From: Balanoglossus misakiensis
Lineage: Eukaryota > Hemichordata
DNA length: 64,000 bases
Reading direction: 5' to 3'
Assembly: GCA_040954595.2 (NCBI GenBank)
Contig: CM082581.2
Span: forward strand, 4,774,001 to 4,838,000
Program-made: the position numbers and the translations under genes
In this document: positions 23,771 to 36,213 of the stretch, one piece after another
Layout of the letters: each line of letters opens with the position of its first letter
Numbering within the stretch: position 1 is the first letter of the stretch
Notes under the pieces: generated by a model
The model's database searches: none
The model's input: the letters and a program-made list of their open reading frames with translations, nothing else
What the model was told of the DNA's origin: nothing

Positions 23771-26276
23771 GGCGGGCGCGGCTGGTAGTAAGTGAGTGAG
23801 TACATGGCTTGGTGGACTAGTGTGTGGTAGTGTGACTAAGTGAGTTTGTAAGTGAAACCACCTGAATTCTCTTCGAAATATTTTGAACGAACAAGATCAA
23901 CTCAGTGAAGGTAATACACAGCGAAAAACCAAAGAAAATAATGGAGGAAGATTTAAAATTCTTTTGCTCAATGCCATGCAGAAGCTGAAATAAACATTGT
24001 ATACCATTTCTAAGGAATAACTGTATAAATACGTATCTCCAGTGTAACGGATTTGGTGACTTTTTCATCCATTAGTATCTGGCTAGAGTAGTTTCAGTTA
24101 CTCTATCTTGCCAGGATTCGGATCTGATTAAAAACTACTTCACGACAGAAATTGGAATGCTGACTTCTTTTCCAAGCTACTACATAATGGTCTTCCTGTG
24201 CGCCTATCCAAGCCTCACATCGTGACCTCTCACGTTCAATTCTAAATAGTTTACTGTTCGTAAATGGTAAAACGTGTTGTGGGGAATTCTTTGTTGTCTC
24301 CAGGCCGTCGATATTAAGAACGGTCTCTAAATGCCATCAATGATGTAATTATAAAGCCTAAAATTAGGATCGATGACGGGGAAATATTCCTGAAAGACGG
24401 GATATCGACAAAAAGTCCATTTCTTTGTCGTTTGCTGCTATCTTTCCGGTTCAGGTGTTTCCGTAAGTGACTGCTGCACCACTATAAAATCCTTCGCACC
24501 TGTGTCTTAGGCTCGACTTGTTTGTTTCACAGTTTTCAACAGCTGTTTTCCATTAGTGTATTGACTTGTGCTTGTTTATTGGATGAGTTGCATTCGCTGT
24601 CGAGAGCAATTTATTATCGAGCATCTAACCCCGTGGGCAAGTAAACAAGTTGTCCAGTGTATTTTTGGGACTATCAAATAAACTGAGTTATTTGTTCCTA
24701 CGAACACATTTGCAGTGTACCTTATAAATGTTTGATTTCGGAACTAACAGGAAACACCTACCTTTTCATGCACTAAGGGTAAACTGAATCTGTGCCCACA
24801 CCCATGGGACGGCATGCTATGTGCGAGTATCCTTCATTAGAGAACAAAGAAGACGAGTCCACACCGTAATGATGGGAGAATACATGTACTTAGATATTCA
24901 AGTACCGACCGACAGTGCAAGTGGAGAGTATTCCCACTTGAAAGAAATTTGGAGTGATTGCGTGCGAATATAGTGGGTCGGTGTGGGCTTGAGTATATGA
25001 CAACACCAGAAAACATACACATTTCCCCCCGTAGATGTAACGTGTGATTAAGATGAAGATTACAAAATATTGCCCGAGATTTTGATGCAATAACTGGGGG
25101 GGGGGGGGGGTGTGTGGAATGGGGTATAGAGTGAGGTGTCATAATAGAAAAGTCATGATTACTGCTCGATTTCAGTATTGGGTAAGAATTGCCTGGTGTT
25201 GGCAAGTTGCTGTATAGGTCTGTGCTCAAGACAACGGAGTATTGTCTATGAAGTTGCTCACGTCACCAATAGTAGGCGTTACTGCTGAAGCGGTATAGCA
25301 GTAGACGCCATTTTAACAGAGTACCATAATAAGAAACGTGTTCTTTACAGTGTGTATAATTAGTCTCGGCAAAAACTACAAAAGTAAGGCCATCTCGTTC
25401 ATCCCCTTTTTCATTTCCTTTCTGCAAGATAACGTTATAACGTCTCTAATTTATATAGTTGCGTAAGTTCGGTCTCGGCGTACATCAAAACAGGATTTGA
25501 TAAAATTCAATGACAGCTATTTTTGTCTATATATTCTGATTTGGAGCCATGCTGTTATGCGAATTATGTTTCATTAATATTAATTTGTGACCCATTTTTC
25601 TCGAGTCAGTTGAATAAAAACGCTGGTCGTTCGCAATTAAACATTTTAAAACTTTTTACTGCTGGTTCATCTGTGGACAGTTCTTTATCAAAACCCAGCC
25701 CCGCAATATTATTCTTGCTTGACAACGAGTTTACTCGTATTTATTTCAAATCACCATGTCACCCGTTCGTGGTACAGAAACGTCAGTGAAATACGAGTAT
25801 TGATGTTTTTTTGTAAATGAGAAAAAACCATGGAGGCCTGCGTGAAATAGAAAGCAATTTCTTTCAAAGTTTAACGACCTGGCTCGACACTAATATTTCA
25901 AAAGGAGTCTTATATTGTTAATCCTGATATTCTTAGAAGAATGCATACATATCTGCAAAGCCTAGTTTTGCTGCCAGCAACAAACATCGTTCCAGCTAAA
26001 GCCAGTCTGATTTTGTCATATGTACAATGTCTAATGGATTTCGTGTCGATTCTAAAACCATTGACTCTTTCGTCACGACACCTAAGCGCGTGGTCTTAAC
26101 AGTAAAACGTGTCTGTTTTTTCTGACGTGTCGCTCTATATAATAATATCATTAGCGAAAAAATATCTATAGCAGATGAACCCGAAAGCTCTAAAAATCAA
26201 TGCAAATCCATCGCCTTTATGTTAGTATTGAAACCTGCAACTTGATATGATAAAGTTTCATGCTAGGAGATTTTCT
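23771..26276. other. Noncoding stretch with poly-G run
   Basis: Contains a run of 15 G at 25096-25110 and one TACATGTA at 24881-24888. The longest minus-strand frame here (to 25229) starts at a non-ATG codon and its proline run is simply the G run. No gene is supported. Confidence 0.5.
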
Positions 26277-26595
26277 CTACATCGGCAAAACATCACGTAT
26301 ATCACGAAAACTATGTTTGGACATACTGTACTTTTTATAAGTTTGCACGCCAGTCACTTTTCTCGGATCGATGTCGTCGATAAACTCTCGGTGAGAATTT
26401 AAACAATTGCCGTCGATATTTCTCATCGAGAAACGCCGATATTGTACAATAAAAAGTGTGAAGATCGACAGTCTTGGTAAGATGAAATGATACGGAACGC
26501 CAAGCCGATATTCAGCTCTTTGTAGGCTGATCACGGACGGATGCGTTTCAACGTCTTTGTGGGGTACAAGTGCAAGAATAATGTCAGCGGGGTTT
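26277..26595 (-). CDS. Possible terminal exon of an unknown gene
   Basis: On the minus strand the acceptor-like GTTGTTTCCGTCAG is followed by 1 nt, 105 open codons and TAG. The same frame stays open for about 15 further codons upstream of the acceptor, so the boundary is uncertain. The peptide begins NPADIILALVPHKDVETHPS, is moderately charged, has a short hydrophobic patch (RLSIFTLFIVQY) and shows no low complexity. I recognise no domain. No upstream exon or poly(A) signal was identified. Upstream on the same strand lie a CCAAT box (ATTGG, 26638-26642) and a CACGTG E-box (26654-26659), so the neighbourhood could instead be regulatory. A chance open frame is the main alternative. Confidence 0.18.
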
Positions 26596-29500
26596 CTGAC
26601 GGAAACAACCTTGTCGTCAAGGACGTGATTGGTTATTCAGGAGATACCGCGGGCACGTGGCGACGTAAAAAGTTCGCATGATCTTTAAATCTTGACTTCT
26701 CTCTGTGAAAGGAATCCATTCCAGTTTCCGGGAGTTACCGGGGCTGAATACCCCCCTAGGAACGAATGGAATCGCTCTGCGCGGTTAGCCTCGCAGGAAA
26801 TGCGATCTGACATTTGGTGGAATTGAAAACCGGGGATTATAGTCTATCACGAAACATTTTCTTTCACGGAACGAAATTTCTGTTGTTGTCAGCGGAAATG
26901 TATTTTATTCTAAAGGCAAAGGAAATATTGGAAGCATTCCATGCAATGTCCGCAAACAGCCGATTTAAAGATGACGGTTAACACTTACAATCACAGCGAT
27001 GCTTATAATTTAGCACACGTATACATCAACAGTTTAAGCGTCGCTGACCGTGACCCATAACTTGTATTGGGGTGGCCCTGCATCTAAAAACGCCGTACAA
27101 TCTGGCGCCTATACAGAGACCGACAGTATCTTATTCCAACCATCTTCCCCTTAGCTCAGCGCCTAATAAAGATATTCAAGCATCATTTATGATCATAACA
27201 TGAATTAACAGAGTGACATGCCTGATTCACACTTATGGACTTTCACACATTTTGTGTAGAAGTAACAGAACGAATCACAAAACAACTAATTCACATTGGT
27301 TCGTGTCACAGAGGACAGCCGAAGGTACATTTTATAACGAAATTACTCTGGTGCAATATTCCGTCGAGCGCTTTCCATTTTCGGTGTCAATTAAAATCAG
27401 AATTAATCTTGATTGTGGAGAACGCTTTTCACAGCCGGTGGAAATACAAGATAACACATTAAATGCTGTACGCTACTGCATGTGAGTGTCAAACCGACGC
27501 TCACGTCAGATCTAAAACGTCGAGAAGTACTCAGACAACTTACAATTTCGCGCGTTCCATTAGCACTTCAAAGGCGAATAAAAGTCGTGCCGAGGGCAGA
27601 TGTGTCGACTGTTGCATTGCGAACCCATTTCGATATTATGAAGTACACAACAAAACATGCGCATTGTATATCAGAATTTAAAATAAACGTCCACCCATGT
27701 ATAAAAGCATATGTCAGCAAAAGTCGCACCTCACCCCGGCCGCCAAATGTCAGGGTTCAGTAAAAAATACACATTGAGAGAAACGGATGATAGTTTCAAC
27801 ACAAGTAAGAGAACAATCACGTGCGTGATTTTATCTTTGCATAATTCGTCTTTTTCCCCTAAATTCACTCAGAATGTAAAGATTTGCTATCTTTGTATGT
27901 AATCCTCTGGTATGCATAAGCTTATGTCTGACGATTTGGGGGTACAAATCCATAATCCTTGAGAGACCGTCTTCATGTCGCCACGAACTTCATAAATTAA
28001 ATCTGCTTCTCTGATTCTTGATATCGCATCCCCTTAGTGGAGATATGGAAACTGATATTGCTTTTAATATCCCGGTCTCTTGTTTCCACCTTTGTCGGGA
28101 GTGTGCCCCAATTATAAGTGATGACACGGCGCAGGGTGTTTTGTGATATCATGGCTATATTGTGTGGAAATAAACATCAACAGGCAGATGCACTCACTTT
28201 TAACGGGATGCCGCATCGCACTTTCTCATCTTCATAAAACGTGTCATTGTTTTCAACAACCACAAACACAACGACATATATTCCCCGTACGCACGAATCA
28301 ACACATCAAATCTGTACGTGTTCCAAACGCGTCGCCGGATTTTTCATACACCATAATGGATTCTACATAGCCCCAAACATCACGTACGGTATTCCATCTC
28401 GTTATTCATTCATTCCAGCCCCATATTTACCCATGGAATACATTGACTCCATTTCGCCCTGTCTCGTGTCATCATCCTAACCAGGTTAATCGCGGCGAAG
28501 ATAAAGACCATATCTGAGTAATTGGAGCGATTTATGAAGAACTGAAATTAAGTTAGAATTACTGATCAGCAAACCAAGCGTACAATATGCAGTTATACCC
28601 TCCATCAGCCTACAATCGCATAAATGAGAACTGTATATCCCACAAAAATGGAGTTATTGGACATGATGAGACATCAAAGTGAATGTCGTATCAAGTTCAT
28701 CAGATTTAACGAGCAAGACATATCAATTGAATTGGCGTCCACCAATGTAGTAGCATAGTAGTAACAGTAGTATAGTAGCAGAAAATCATTACAGATCTTC
28801 GAGTTATATAACCCCAACTGATATACTCCAGCTGCAGTTGAGTGTTTACCTCAGGAGTTAATTGAGTATTCCCCGGTGCGGTCTACAGTTAGAAGGTTTG
28901 TGCAAAATCAATCAAAGCAGTATTAGCAGTTATTTCAGACATTATTTCAGAAATGGTCGTCATAAGGTCGACGACCAAATTCCACTTTTTGTTAGAATCG
29001 TGCTTTGTAATTCTTATAATAAACAAGTTCATGGAAATGTAAAAGAATGCAGTGTAATAGTATAAGTTAATACCGACCATAATTCTGTCACTCTTACATA
29101 TGACCGACCGTCAGTCTTACCGAGGCCCGGGGATTTAGAAACTTAATTTAAGTCTTTTTACAAGATGAAAATTATATTCGAAAGATTAATGAGATAATTC
29201 AAAGCATTATCCCTAGACTTGACAGAAGTCCGGCACAAAAACATGGGAGTATTTTAATAACAAAATTAAAGAAATTCCATTACCCACTCAAAAGTACAAG
29301 GAGAACAAAACAACTTGAAAAAAATGTATGCCCAAAAGGGGACCAAAGCTGCAGCCAAATGTGTTTATGGTTCGAAGACTGGTACCTCCCACATATAGAA
29401 TTGAAGTAAAACTGCATTCTGTTTTGTTTAATGACACGTTACAGTTAGTTCGGCAACAAGATCACGTCCGTGGCCTTGACTTTAGGTTTGAGTGTTATCA

Positions 29501-31413
29501 GCATCTAACATCAAGTGATGTGCCTGAAAATTAAGTGCGCAAAACATGAAATGAGGAGACAAACACCACACCTAGTGCGCAAATAACACCCCTCTCCCCA
29601 GAAAGAAATAGTATCACCTTCCCACAGATTGATCAAAGACATGATCATAACATCACTCTTGGCGGCAACATTCGATAGTTTGTGTTTCATATTACATCTA
29701 GTTGGTGCCATTCAGCTCTGCTTTTCAGACTTCAGTATCAATCGTCAGATCCTTGAATCCGCCATACGTATAAGAGTTGACGTCAGTAGTACAGGTTTCA
29801 GGAATATTACCGACTCTGTTTTCGACTATGTCGATTTTCGATTTTACCGAATAATGTCTTCAACAGCTATCATGTACATGTTACTTTATACATGTACAAT
29901 GTATGTCGGAAACATAAACTGTGACGCGGCGACGGGCTAAACAAGTAGAGCTTACGAAATTCGTACGACTCTATCCTACTTGCCTAATTATTTGAAGAAA
30001 AAAATGAATTTCAATAACAACCACGTTCATGATCATAAGATGGTAGCTGTTGGAAGATAATCTTGCTAGAAACAGAAGATGAAAAAATATGGTACTTTTA
30101 TTTCATTTTATTAGCACTGCATCCAACAGGCGAAGCGGAATAACAGCATGAGTTTTAAAAAAATAAGCACACCTATTACAAACAATTACAGGACCAAATC
30201 TAATGTATATAATGCACGCTTAAAATGGCGGTGAATGAACAAAGAACACTATTCCACTTCACGATGTAAAAACCAAACTCTCAACTGCGATTTAAGAGGT
30301 CAATATCACATTATACTATGCTATCAGAATCCTGTTATGCATGTATCTGTCACGACAAAGCTTATAGTATAGGCAAGGGTTCAAAGGAGTTTGCTGTATA
30401 AACACACTGCTTGCTGTGATTTCAACCTCCAAGTTGCATTTTGTATAAGTGGTTTCATACGCGAATATGTTGTTTTCCATGTACCACCTACATTGCACAT
30501 GTATATGTGGTACTTACCAAACTATCAAGCCATTTACCGTTAACTGAAGTTTTTATGAAGACAAGTAAACCATACATTATTTGCCACCCCATACCAATAT
30601 AAATGAAAAATACTGTTTCACAAGTTCAATTAACCTAATTAAAAGCTGTGATAATCTCACTGATACATGTTCAGTTATCCTCTTCTATTTGGGGTGAATA
30701 TAAGAATATTACTAATACCACGGATATAACATTGTTTAAACATTAGAATGGTCTGCATTTGACAAGAATCATCATAGCTGCACGTAACAACTTTGCTCTG
30801 GTCGCCACCAAAATAGTTAATTTTATCTCCAGAAAGTTTATTTGTGAATTACATTTTCACAAGGCCGACTGAATAATTTTATCCTAATACATTAAAATCA
30901 CTGATAAGTTCTCATGGAGCTATTGATCACCTATTTCCGGGCCAGAAAATGATATTCACTTACGTATACGATACCGGATTTAGATTTAAAAAAAAAACTC
31001 AAACAGCCAGTCGCGTTGATTGCTTATCAGTAAAGTTGAATTGGGTGGCATACGAAGCCTTATAGTCACTTGGAAGATCAGACTTGCAATTTGACAGATG
31101 TCGCACTTGCACCGGAAAATCTGGTCTAATTTGTGTGCAGAAAAGTTGGGTGAAGGTGCAGGGCGGCGGGGATAGGAGTGATGGCATTCCTTGGTTGACC
31201 GTGACTGGCGGTGCCGTCCGGAAGAACCACTTCCATTAACACATCACAAATTACCAAGTGTCGTGGAAGGCATTGCGTTCCCCAAGGATGCCAGGTTACC
31301 TCCAAGGCCCATTAAAAGGCTACTGATTCATCACCTCGCCCGAAGACACGGTCAATAATTTAGCGCGCGGGCATAAATATCCTAAACACCAGGTGTCCAC
31401 CGTTGTCTTTCAG
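26596..31413. other. Mostly noncoding stretch
   Basis: From 26600 to 26850 the DNA is GC-richer, with a CCAAT box and a perfect CACGTG site, and could be regulatory. The rest is AT-rich with short frames only. A GTA-rich run lies at about 28745-28785 and one TACATGTA at 29889-29896. From 31190 to 31410 GC content rises again and a CATAAATA sequence (about 31371-31379) resembles a weak TATA element. No gene is demonstrated. Confidence 0.4.
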
Positions 31414-31500
31414 GTGCCGTTCGCGGGCGAGGAAGTGACGGCCAAATACCAGGCTAAAGCTGTTTACGTTTTACCTGCGATAACTTACCGTCGACGACAG
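31414..31500 (+). CDS. Possible small internal exon
   Basis: An 87-bp open segment (29 codons, phase 0 at both ends) follows a strong acceptor-like sequence (CCGTTGTCTTTCAG) and ends at CAG followed by GTGTTA, a mediocre donor. The other two frames close within the segment. The peptide starts VPFAGEEVTAKYQAKAVYVL. No family is recognised and no partner exons were found, so the call rests only on splice-like signals. Confidence 0.15.
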
Positions 31501-34500
31501 GTGTTAACGGAGCACAAAACAATAAATAAAATGATTACATTGAAAGAAAATCGATCGACGCCAAGATGCCAAGTGAGATCTCACGCGCCGCAACCTCGTT
31601 CTGGATAACCCCGAAGGCGTGTCGAAGTGACACACATTCAAATATATATAGTGTGTATCTCGTGTTTATCTCCAAAGTTGTCCGCTTAAAACAACAATTT
31701 TTTCATGACAAATGATATTTATAGGTAATGTTGCAAAGCAATAACATTTCAGCATTTTAGTAAGTAATACACATGTACATTTTATTCAAATACATGTATC
31801 TTAACATTATTTTAGCACCACTAAGCACATCGGTAAAAATAAAGCCGAACATTCTGTTAACGGTTACAATCCTGTTGCTGTCCTTTGTCTTTGAAACACC
31901 AGCATTTTTTTGCCAACGAAATGGATCCGAAAATAGGTCGTAGATGTTTTGTTTTTGGATGATATTGATGGACACTAAATGAACAGATAACATATGTTCA
32001 ACCGGCACTTGATGTATAAGTAGATACGGACGTGAAAATAGGGATACCACTTCAGTGAATAGTGACTTGTTTTTTTTTAGATGCCAATCACTTTTTTCTG
32101 GGGGTATTTTAGCACATTGCAAGTTTACGACACGATCACTTTAAAATAGAACCCCTTGCCTGAAAACGTGACAACAGCGTTACCGAGTTCCGTATATATC
32201 GCATCTATAAAATTGAACCATTTACGTAAATTGCCAAAAAGATCACATAACGGCAAAATATTAACATGTCGAAAACACTAAAATTTTTGATATTTCTTGT
32301 ATAATTTTAGTCCATTTTTGACAATTATTTTCTTCTCTATATACTATGATTCTGCCATTTGCTTGGCTGTGCACTTTTTACATTTTCACAATTATCACAT
32401 CGCCACGTTCAGCCCGACCTTTGTCTTTGTGATTTGGCCTCTGGAGAAAGTCACGGTGTTATTTCACAGTTCTTCGACGTTTGACGCTTCTGTGTCGCCC
32501 CGTTCCATTAGCTGTCGACACGCAATCCCACTTTTGAATTGCATTCCTGTTTCCAGTAATTGAAACTTGAAACAACTTGACACGTGTAAACTACAGCTTC
32601 GCATAAAACCCTTCGCTTGCAAATGAATAGGTTTAGGAGAGGAATCTCGGGTATTCCCCTCCCGAAATTTGCCACGCCTTTTGAATGGGGAAAGATAAAA
32701 AACCCGCGGATAGTTAAATCAGTAAGATGAGTTTGTCTCAGCTTGTTAACACCAGCTGTCGGTCCCTTCTGCGGTTGACAAAACGCGCTTCCAACTAACT
32801 TCGTGACTTCTCCCCTGACAAATATCAAATGCAGTAGGCGTACTGCAGTCGAGTTGTCTTTTTTTTCGGCGTCACCACCGTGAAGTGGCAAATAAACAAA
32901 AGACAAGCAAACATCCCACGCTGTGAACATGATCAGAATTAGTCTCCTTGAAGATTTCACGTATCAAGGTCCGTCACGAAGCGCCTCGCTTTAATACGTT
33001 GCGCTTTCTTTCAGTAACGGTTGATAAACAGTTTACATATAAGATGTACAGACAACTGATGTATTTTCAACGGTTCTTTATTGTCTCTGTTATATTTTCT
33101 TTGTCTTGTTTTTTTTAAGCGTGTGGTGTTTTCTTGTTTATATCAGTTAAGTCTATGTGATTTTATACATAACACGTATTTTATATCCTGAAATAAAGAA
33201 ATATTGTTTATAAACGGACACTGAGGCTGGTTTCAACCTGAAAACGATTAGAGCAAATGATATAAAAAGGAGGACTATTTACCTTCCACACAGGAGTTTA
33301 AAATAATGTGCCAGTCGGACATTGACACTGAACATCATGTCTTCAAAAGGGCGCCTGAAAAAAAGAGTGCCGACACTATATCGACCATGACACTGCTGTT
33401 AAATTCTCTAAACGTCCAATTACAATCTACTTTCCCATCTCCAGTTTGTAAGTCAAGCAGAAAGTACTGACGAATCTGTGTCAGTGGAAGCAAAGCCAAG
33501 CCGGCGCGGCGAGTCACATAAAAGTTTTTCTCTTTGCCGGTAAAGGAGCAAATGGCGTTTGCTATTTGTTATCTAACAGAGCAGAACACGGCCGTAAAAT
33601 TGGTTGTTTCACTCAACCGTTGTCACGCTACACTTCTTCCTCGATATTGCTGGGAATGCCCATTGGCTGGAAGTAATAGGAAAGCTGGCGACGTCGCATA
33701 CATGTACAAGTAGGTGCTCCGGCTGTCGTGACGGCCAGGATATCAAAAAAGAGACAGCTAGCGGCGTCGCGATTTAAATAACAGGAAGATGCATATTGTG
33801 GGGAGTAACCCGGACGTTTAGGAAATATGTCCCAAAGTTTACCAGTGGCTTGTATATGCTGTACCTAAAATTTCCACCTGATAACAACAATCTAACGAAA
33901 AAAAATCGATTCTATCAAATTTATTCAACAAACCATCAAACGGATATCACTCTGACCTAGTTTACAGAGTGAACAATTCACAAAACGCAGACCAAACCTA
34001 TAGCTGACCAATCCCTTGCCTTCTAAACATTACCAACTCATGCAACTGTTTACGCTACAAACCTAGCACACCCAAAACAACCCCAGCACAGTGTCATAAT
34101 TTATGCCACGGGATATTGCGCCAGTAGAACGGGACTTTCGATCCGAACGTCTATGGCACACTGCTGTTTTGACGGAAACAGCTAAGTTGTATTGACGTCG
34201 ATTGCAGCATTTGCATTACGTCCGCAATGACGTCTTCGAAACAAACCTTTCGTTTTTTTTCAAAACTGCCTGTAGCGATGTAAGGAAATACAAAGCTCTG
34301 TGACTATAATAGAAATGAAAACTACAATTCCTATATCGAAATTGAAAAGTGCTTATAGTGTATGTATGATTCAGTAAAGCGTAGCGTGACGTTACAAGAC
34401 GCTGTCAGTTGAATTGAATTGAATTATTAAATTGATGTGATCTGATGTTAAGTGATCTAGTGTAGTGTAGTGTGGTGTGGTGTGGTGTGGTGTGGTGTGA

Positions 34501-35506
34501 TGTGATGTGGTGTGGTGGTGGTTTTTTTAATTCTCGATATATGGGAACTCTATGGTGAATATATTCAGTGAAACAGAAATAAGAATGTAACACATACCAG
34601 CAGTAAATCTTAAGGAAAATATATTTGCTTATATTACTGGAGGCGCTATAATCAAGAAATCATCAAACATTGAACTCGGTAGCAAGACACCAGTAACAAT
34701 TCGTCATTATCCCAGCTATAGTTTAAAATCGCATTACGGCCAGCTTGGAGGGGTCGCTAATAAATTTTAATTACTGGGTTCAAGCCTTTGCATTCAGTGA
34801 AATGCCATTTATTAGGCACGCGAAGAAACAGCCTCATGTCAAGCATGGCGATATCGCACTTTACAATCAATTTGGTGGAGCGTGACTTTGGCTGACAGGG
34901 AACAAACGCAATTCTCTTGCCCATATTACTTTAACTTCTCGGTCACATTTATTCATTACCTTGTGAGGAGCTGTAACTTATCTCAATCGACTAGTTAAAC
35001 ATTTACACTAGCCTCGGGCATTGACACCTAGCGGCTTCTACGGTATAGCAACTTCACGCTTGCGACAACGACGCCGCGTTTTTCCACAACAACGCGCCCG
35101 GCGAGGCTTTTTAAACCAGCTCGTAAAGAAATCGCGTCAAGGTAACTCATCTATGTTACATACTAGCTTGTTTGCTTCTTGCGTGGGGAAATTAGTTTGC
35201 GGGGATGATAAAAAACAGAGCCATTTAATTTATTTGTAATTCTCTAATGCGCTCCATGGTGACCAGAAAGTCTGTTGATGGAATGTCCGCACACATTTAC
35301 TTTGAAAAAACTTTGTTCCAATCGGCGTTCCCACCTGCACCCCGCCAGTCCCGTATCCTGTTTTATCATCTGCCCCCCGCTATCACAAACAAGTCTTCAT
35401 ATTCTCATCATTTACATAAACGGAAGTCTTCTGTATCTGCGCCGGAGTGCCTTTACTTGAGGTACACGTATACAAGTGCATGCACGAACACAGAACAATG
35501 GCGTAC
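31501..35506. other. Noncoding stretch, possible intron space
   Basis: If the minus-strand exon at 35507-35933 is genuine, its later exons should lie to the left, in this block or beyond; I could not identify them. A 150-codon minus-strand frame at 32508-32960 (first ATG near 32930) is the longest here but shows no recognisable domain. TACATGTA occurs at 31791-31798 and 33699-33706. A GAATT repeat (34410-34426) and a GTGTG repeat (34459-34521) are present. Confidence 0.4.
34459..34521 (+). repeat. (GTGTG/GTGTA)n pentanucleotide microsatellite
   Basis: About 60 bp of GTGTAGT/GTGTGGT-type pentamer units with a few substitutions, preceded by three GAATT units at 34410-34426. Confidence 0.85.
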
Positions 35507-35933
35507 CTTTGGTTTCAGGCGTTGTTTCAAGTGAGGCATATTTCATTGCTGAACGAAGAAAGAAATTTATCAGCAAGGATTCATTATAATCGAGTTTTAC
35601 AATGAAATGTTTCGGCGTCTCTTTATCCACCGATTTGCCAGTAAGCATGTGATCATTACGCTCGACAAGTGTTAACGCGATTTTATCTATCCCTTCATAA
35701 TCAGAGTCAGTGTCTGGGGTTGTTATCGTAGCATGAGCTTTCGAAGTTATCTTTCCGTAACAAGAATCGTCTTTTGAATGATTTAAGAGAATACTACTAT
35801 CCCCCACGAAAGCCACGAATTCGAAGCAATCACGTATATTGTATCCAAAATCGCGGTAGTCTTTGTTTGCCGCAAAGCCTATCAAAATAATGGAACCGCC
35901 CATAATGAGTCTAGTTGTCCTCACAGATCTCAT
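35507..35933 (-). CDS. Candidate first coding exon, unknown secreted or membrane protein
   Basis: ATG at 35933 on the minus strand, with an in-frame TAA two codons upstream, opens 142 codons plus 1 nt that end at a donor-like AAAG followed by GTACGC (intron from 35506 leftwards). The unspliced frame would run on to 35412. The N-terminus has four arginines and then a hydrophobic stretch (IMGGSIILIGFAA), a plausible signal peptide or anchor. What follows has two N-glycosylation sequons (NHS, NES), two cysteines near residues 36 and 58 and a mixed polar composition that suits an extracellular domain. A second ATG at codon 11 has better context (A at -3, G at +4). It lies head-to-head with the GPCR, 280 bp away. 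I do not recognise the family. Downstream exons were not found. Confidence 0.4.
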
Positions 35934-35941
35934 ACAGCGTT

Positions 35942-35969
35942 ATTGGCTATGAGGTCGTGATGTGATTGG
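35942..35969 (-). promoter_or_regulatory. Pair of CCAAT boxes between divergent genes
   Basis: ATTGG occurs at 35942-35946 and 35965-35969, i.e. two CCAAT boxes on the minus strand 23 bp apart. They lie in the 280-bp interval between the minus-strand exon and the GPCR. Paired NF-Y sites are common in bidirectional promoters. For the minus gene they sit very close to the ATG, so they could equally serve the receptor. No TATA box is seen in the interval. Confidence 0.35.
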
Positions 35970-36213
35970 CGATCCATTGTTAGCAGATTATTCATCATTT
36001 CTGCACCGTGTCACGTTGGTGGTACAGTGCGCATGCCTAAACGCCGGTGCACACATTTATATGTGACTGTAACCGATGTTGGTACGAGCACAGTGACAGT
36101 GCTTGCTGGCGAAGCAGGAGCGAACATATGCTGTGCGCTGCGCCAACGGCTGTCCGTCCGTAGCGATCTTGATGCGTACCTACATGTATAGATAGTAGGC
36201 ATCATCAGTCAGC

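Noticed and set aside
23380-23805. 141-codon minus-strand frame rich in Ser/His/Thr/Leu
   Set aside because: It is produced by the TGAA/GGAT/GAGT microsatellite.
24837-25229. 130-codon minus-strand frame with a proline run
   Set aside because: Non-ATG start; the proline run is the antisense of the 15-G homopolymer.
31757-32122. 121-codon minus-strand frame
   Set aside because: Random-looking composition in AT-rich DNA, no splice or promoter context and no recognisable motif.
32508-32960. 150-codon minus-strand frame as a gene
   Set aside because: It begins at a non-ATG codon (first ATG near 32930), shows no domain and lacks convincing splice sites or a poly(A) signal. Such a length can occur by chance in 64 kb read in six frames.
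35021-35141. Arginine-rich plus-strand frame ending at a donor-like AAGGTAACT
   Set aside because: Non-ATG start, no acceptor identified and no recognisable product.
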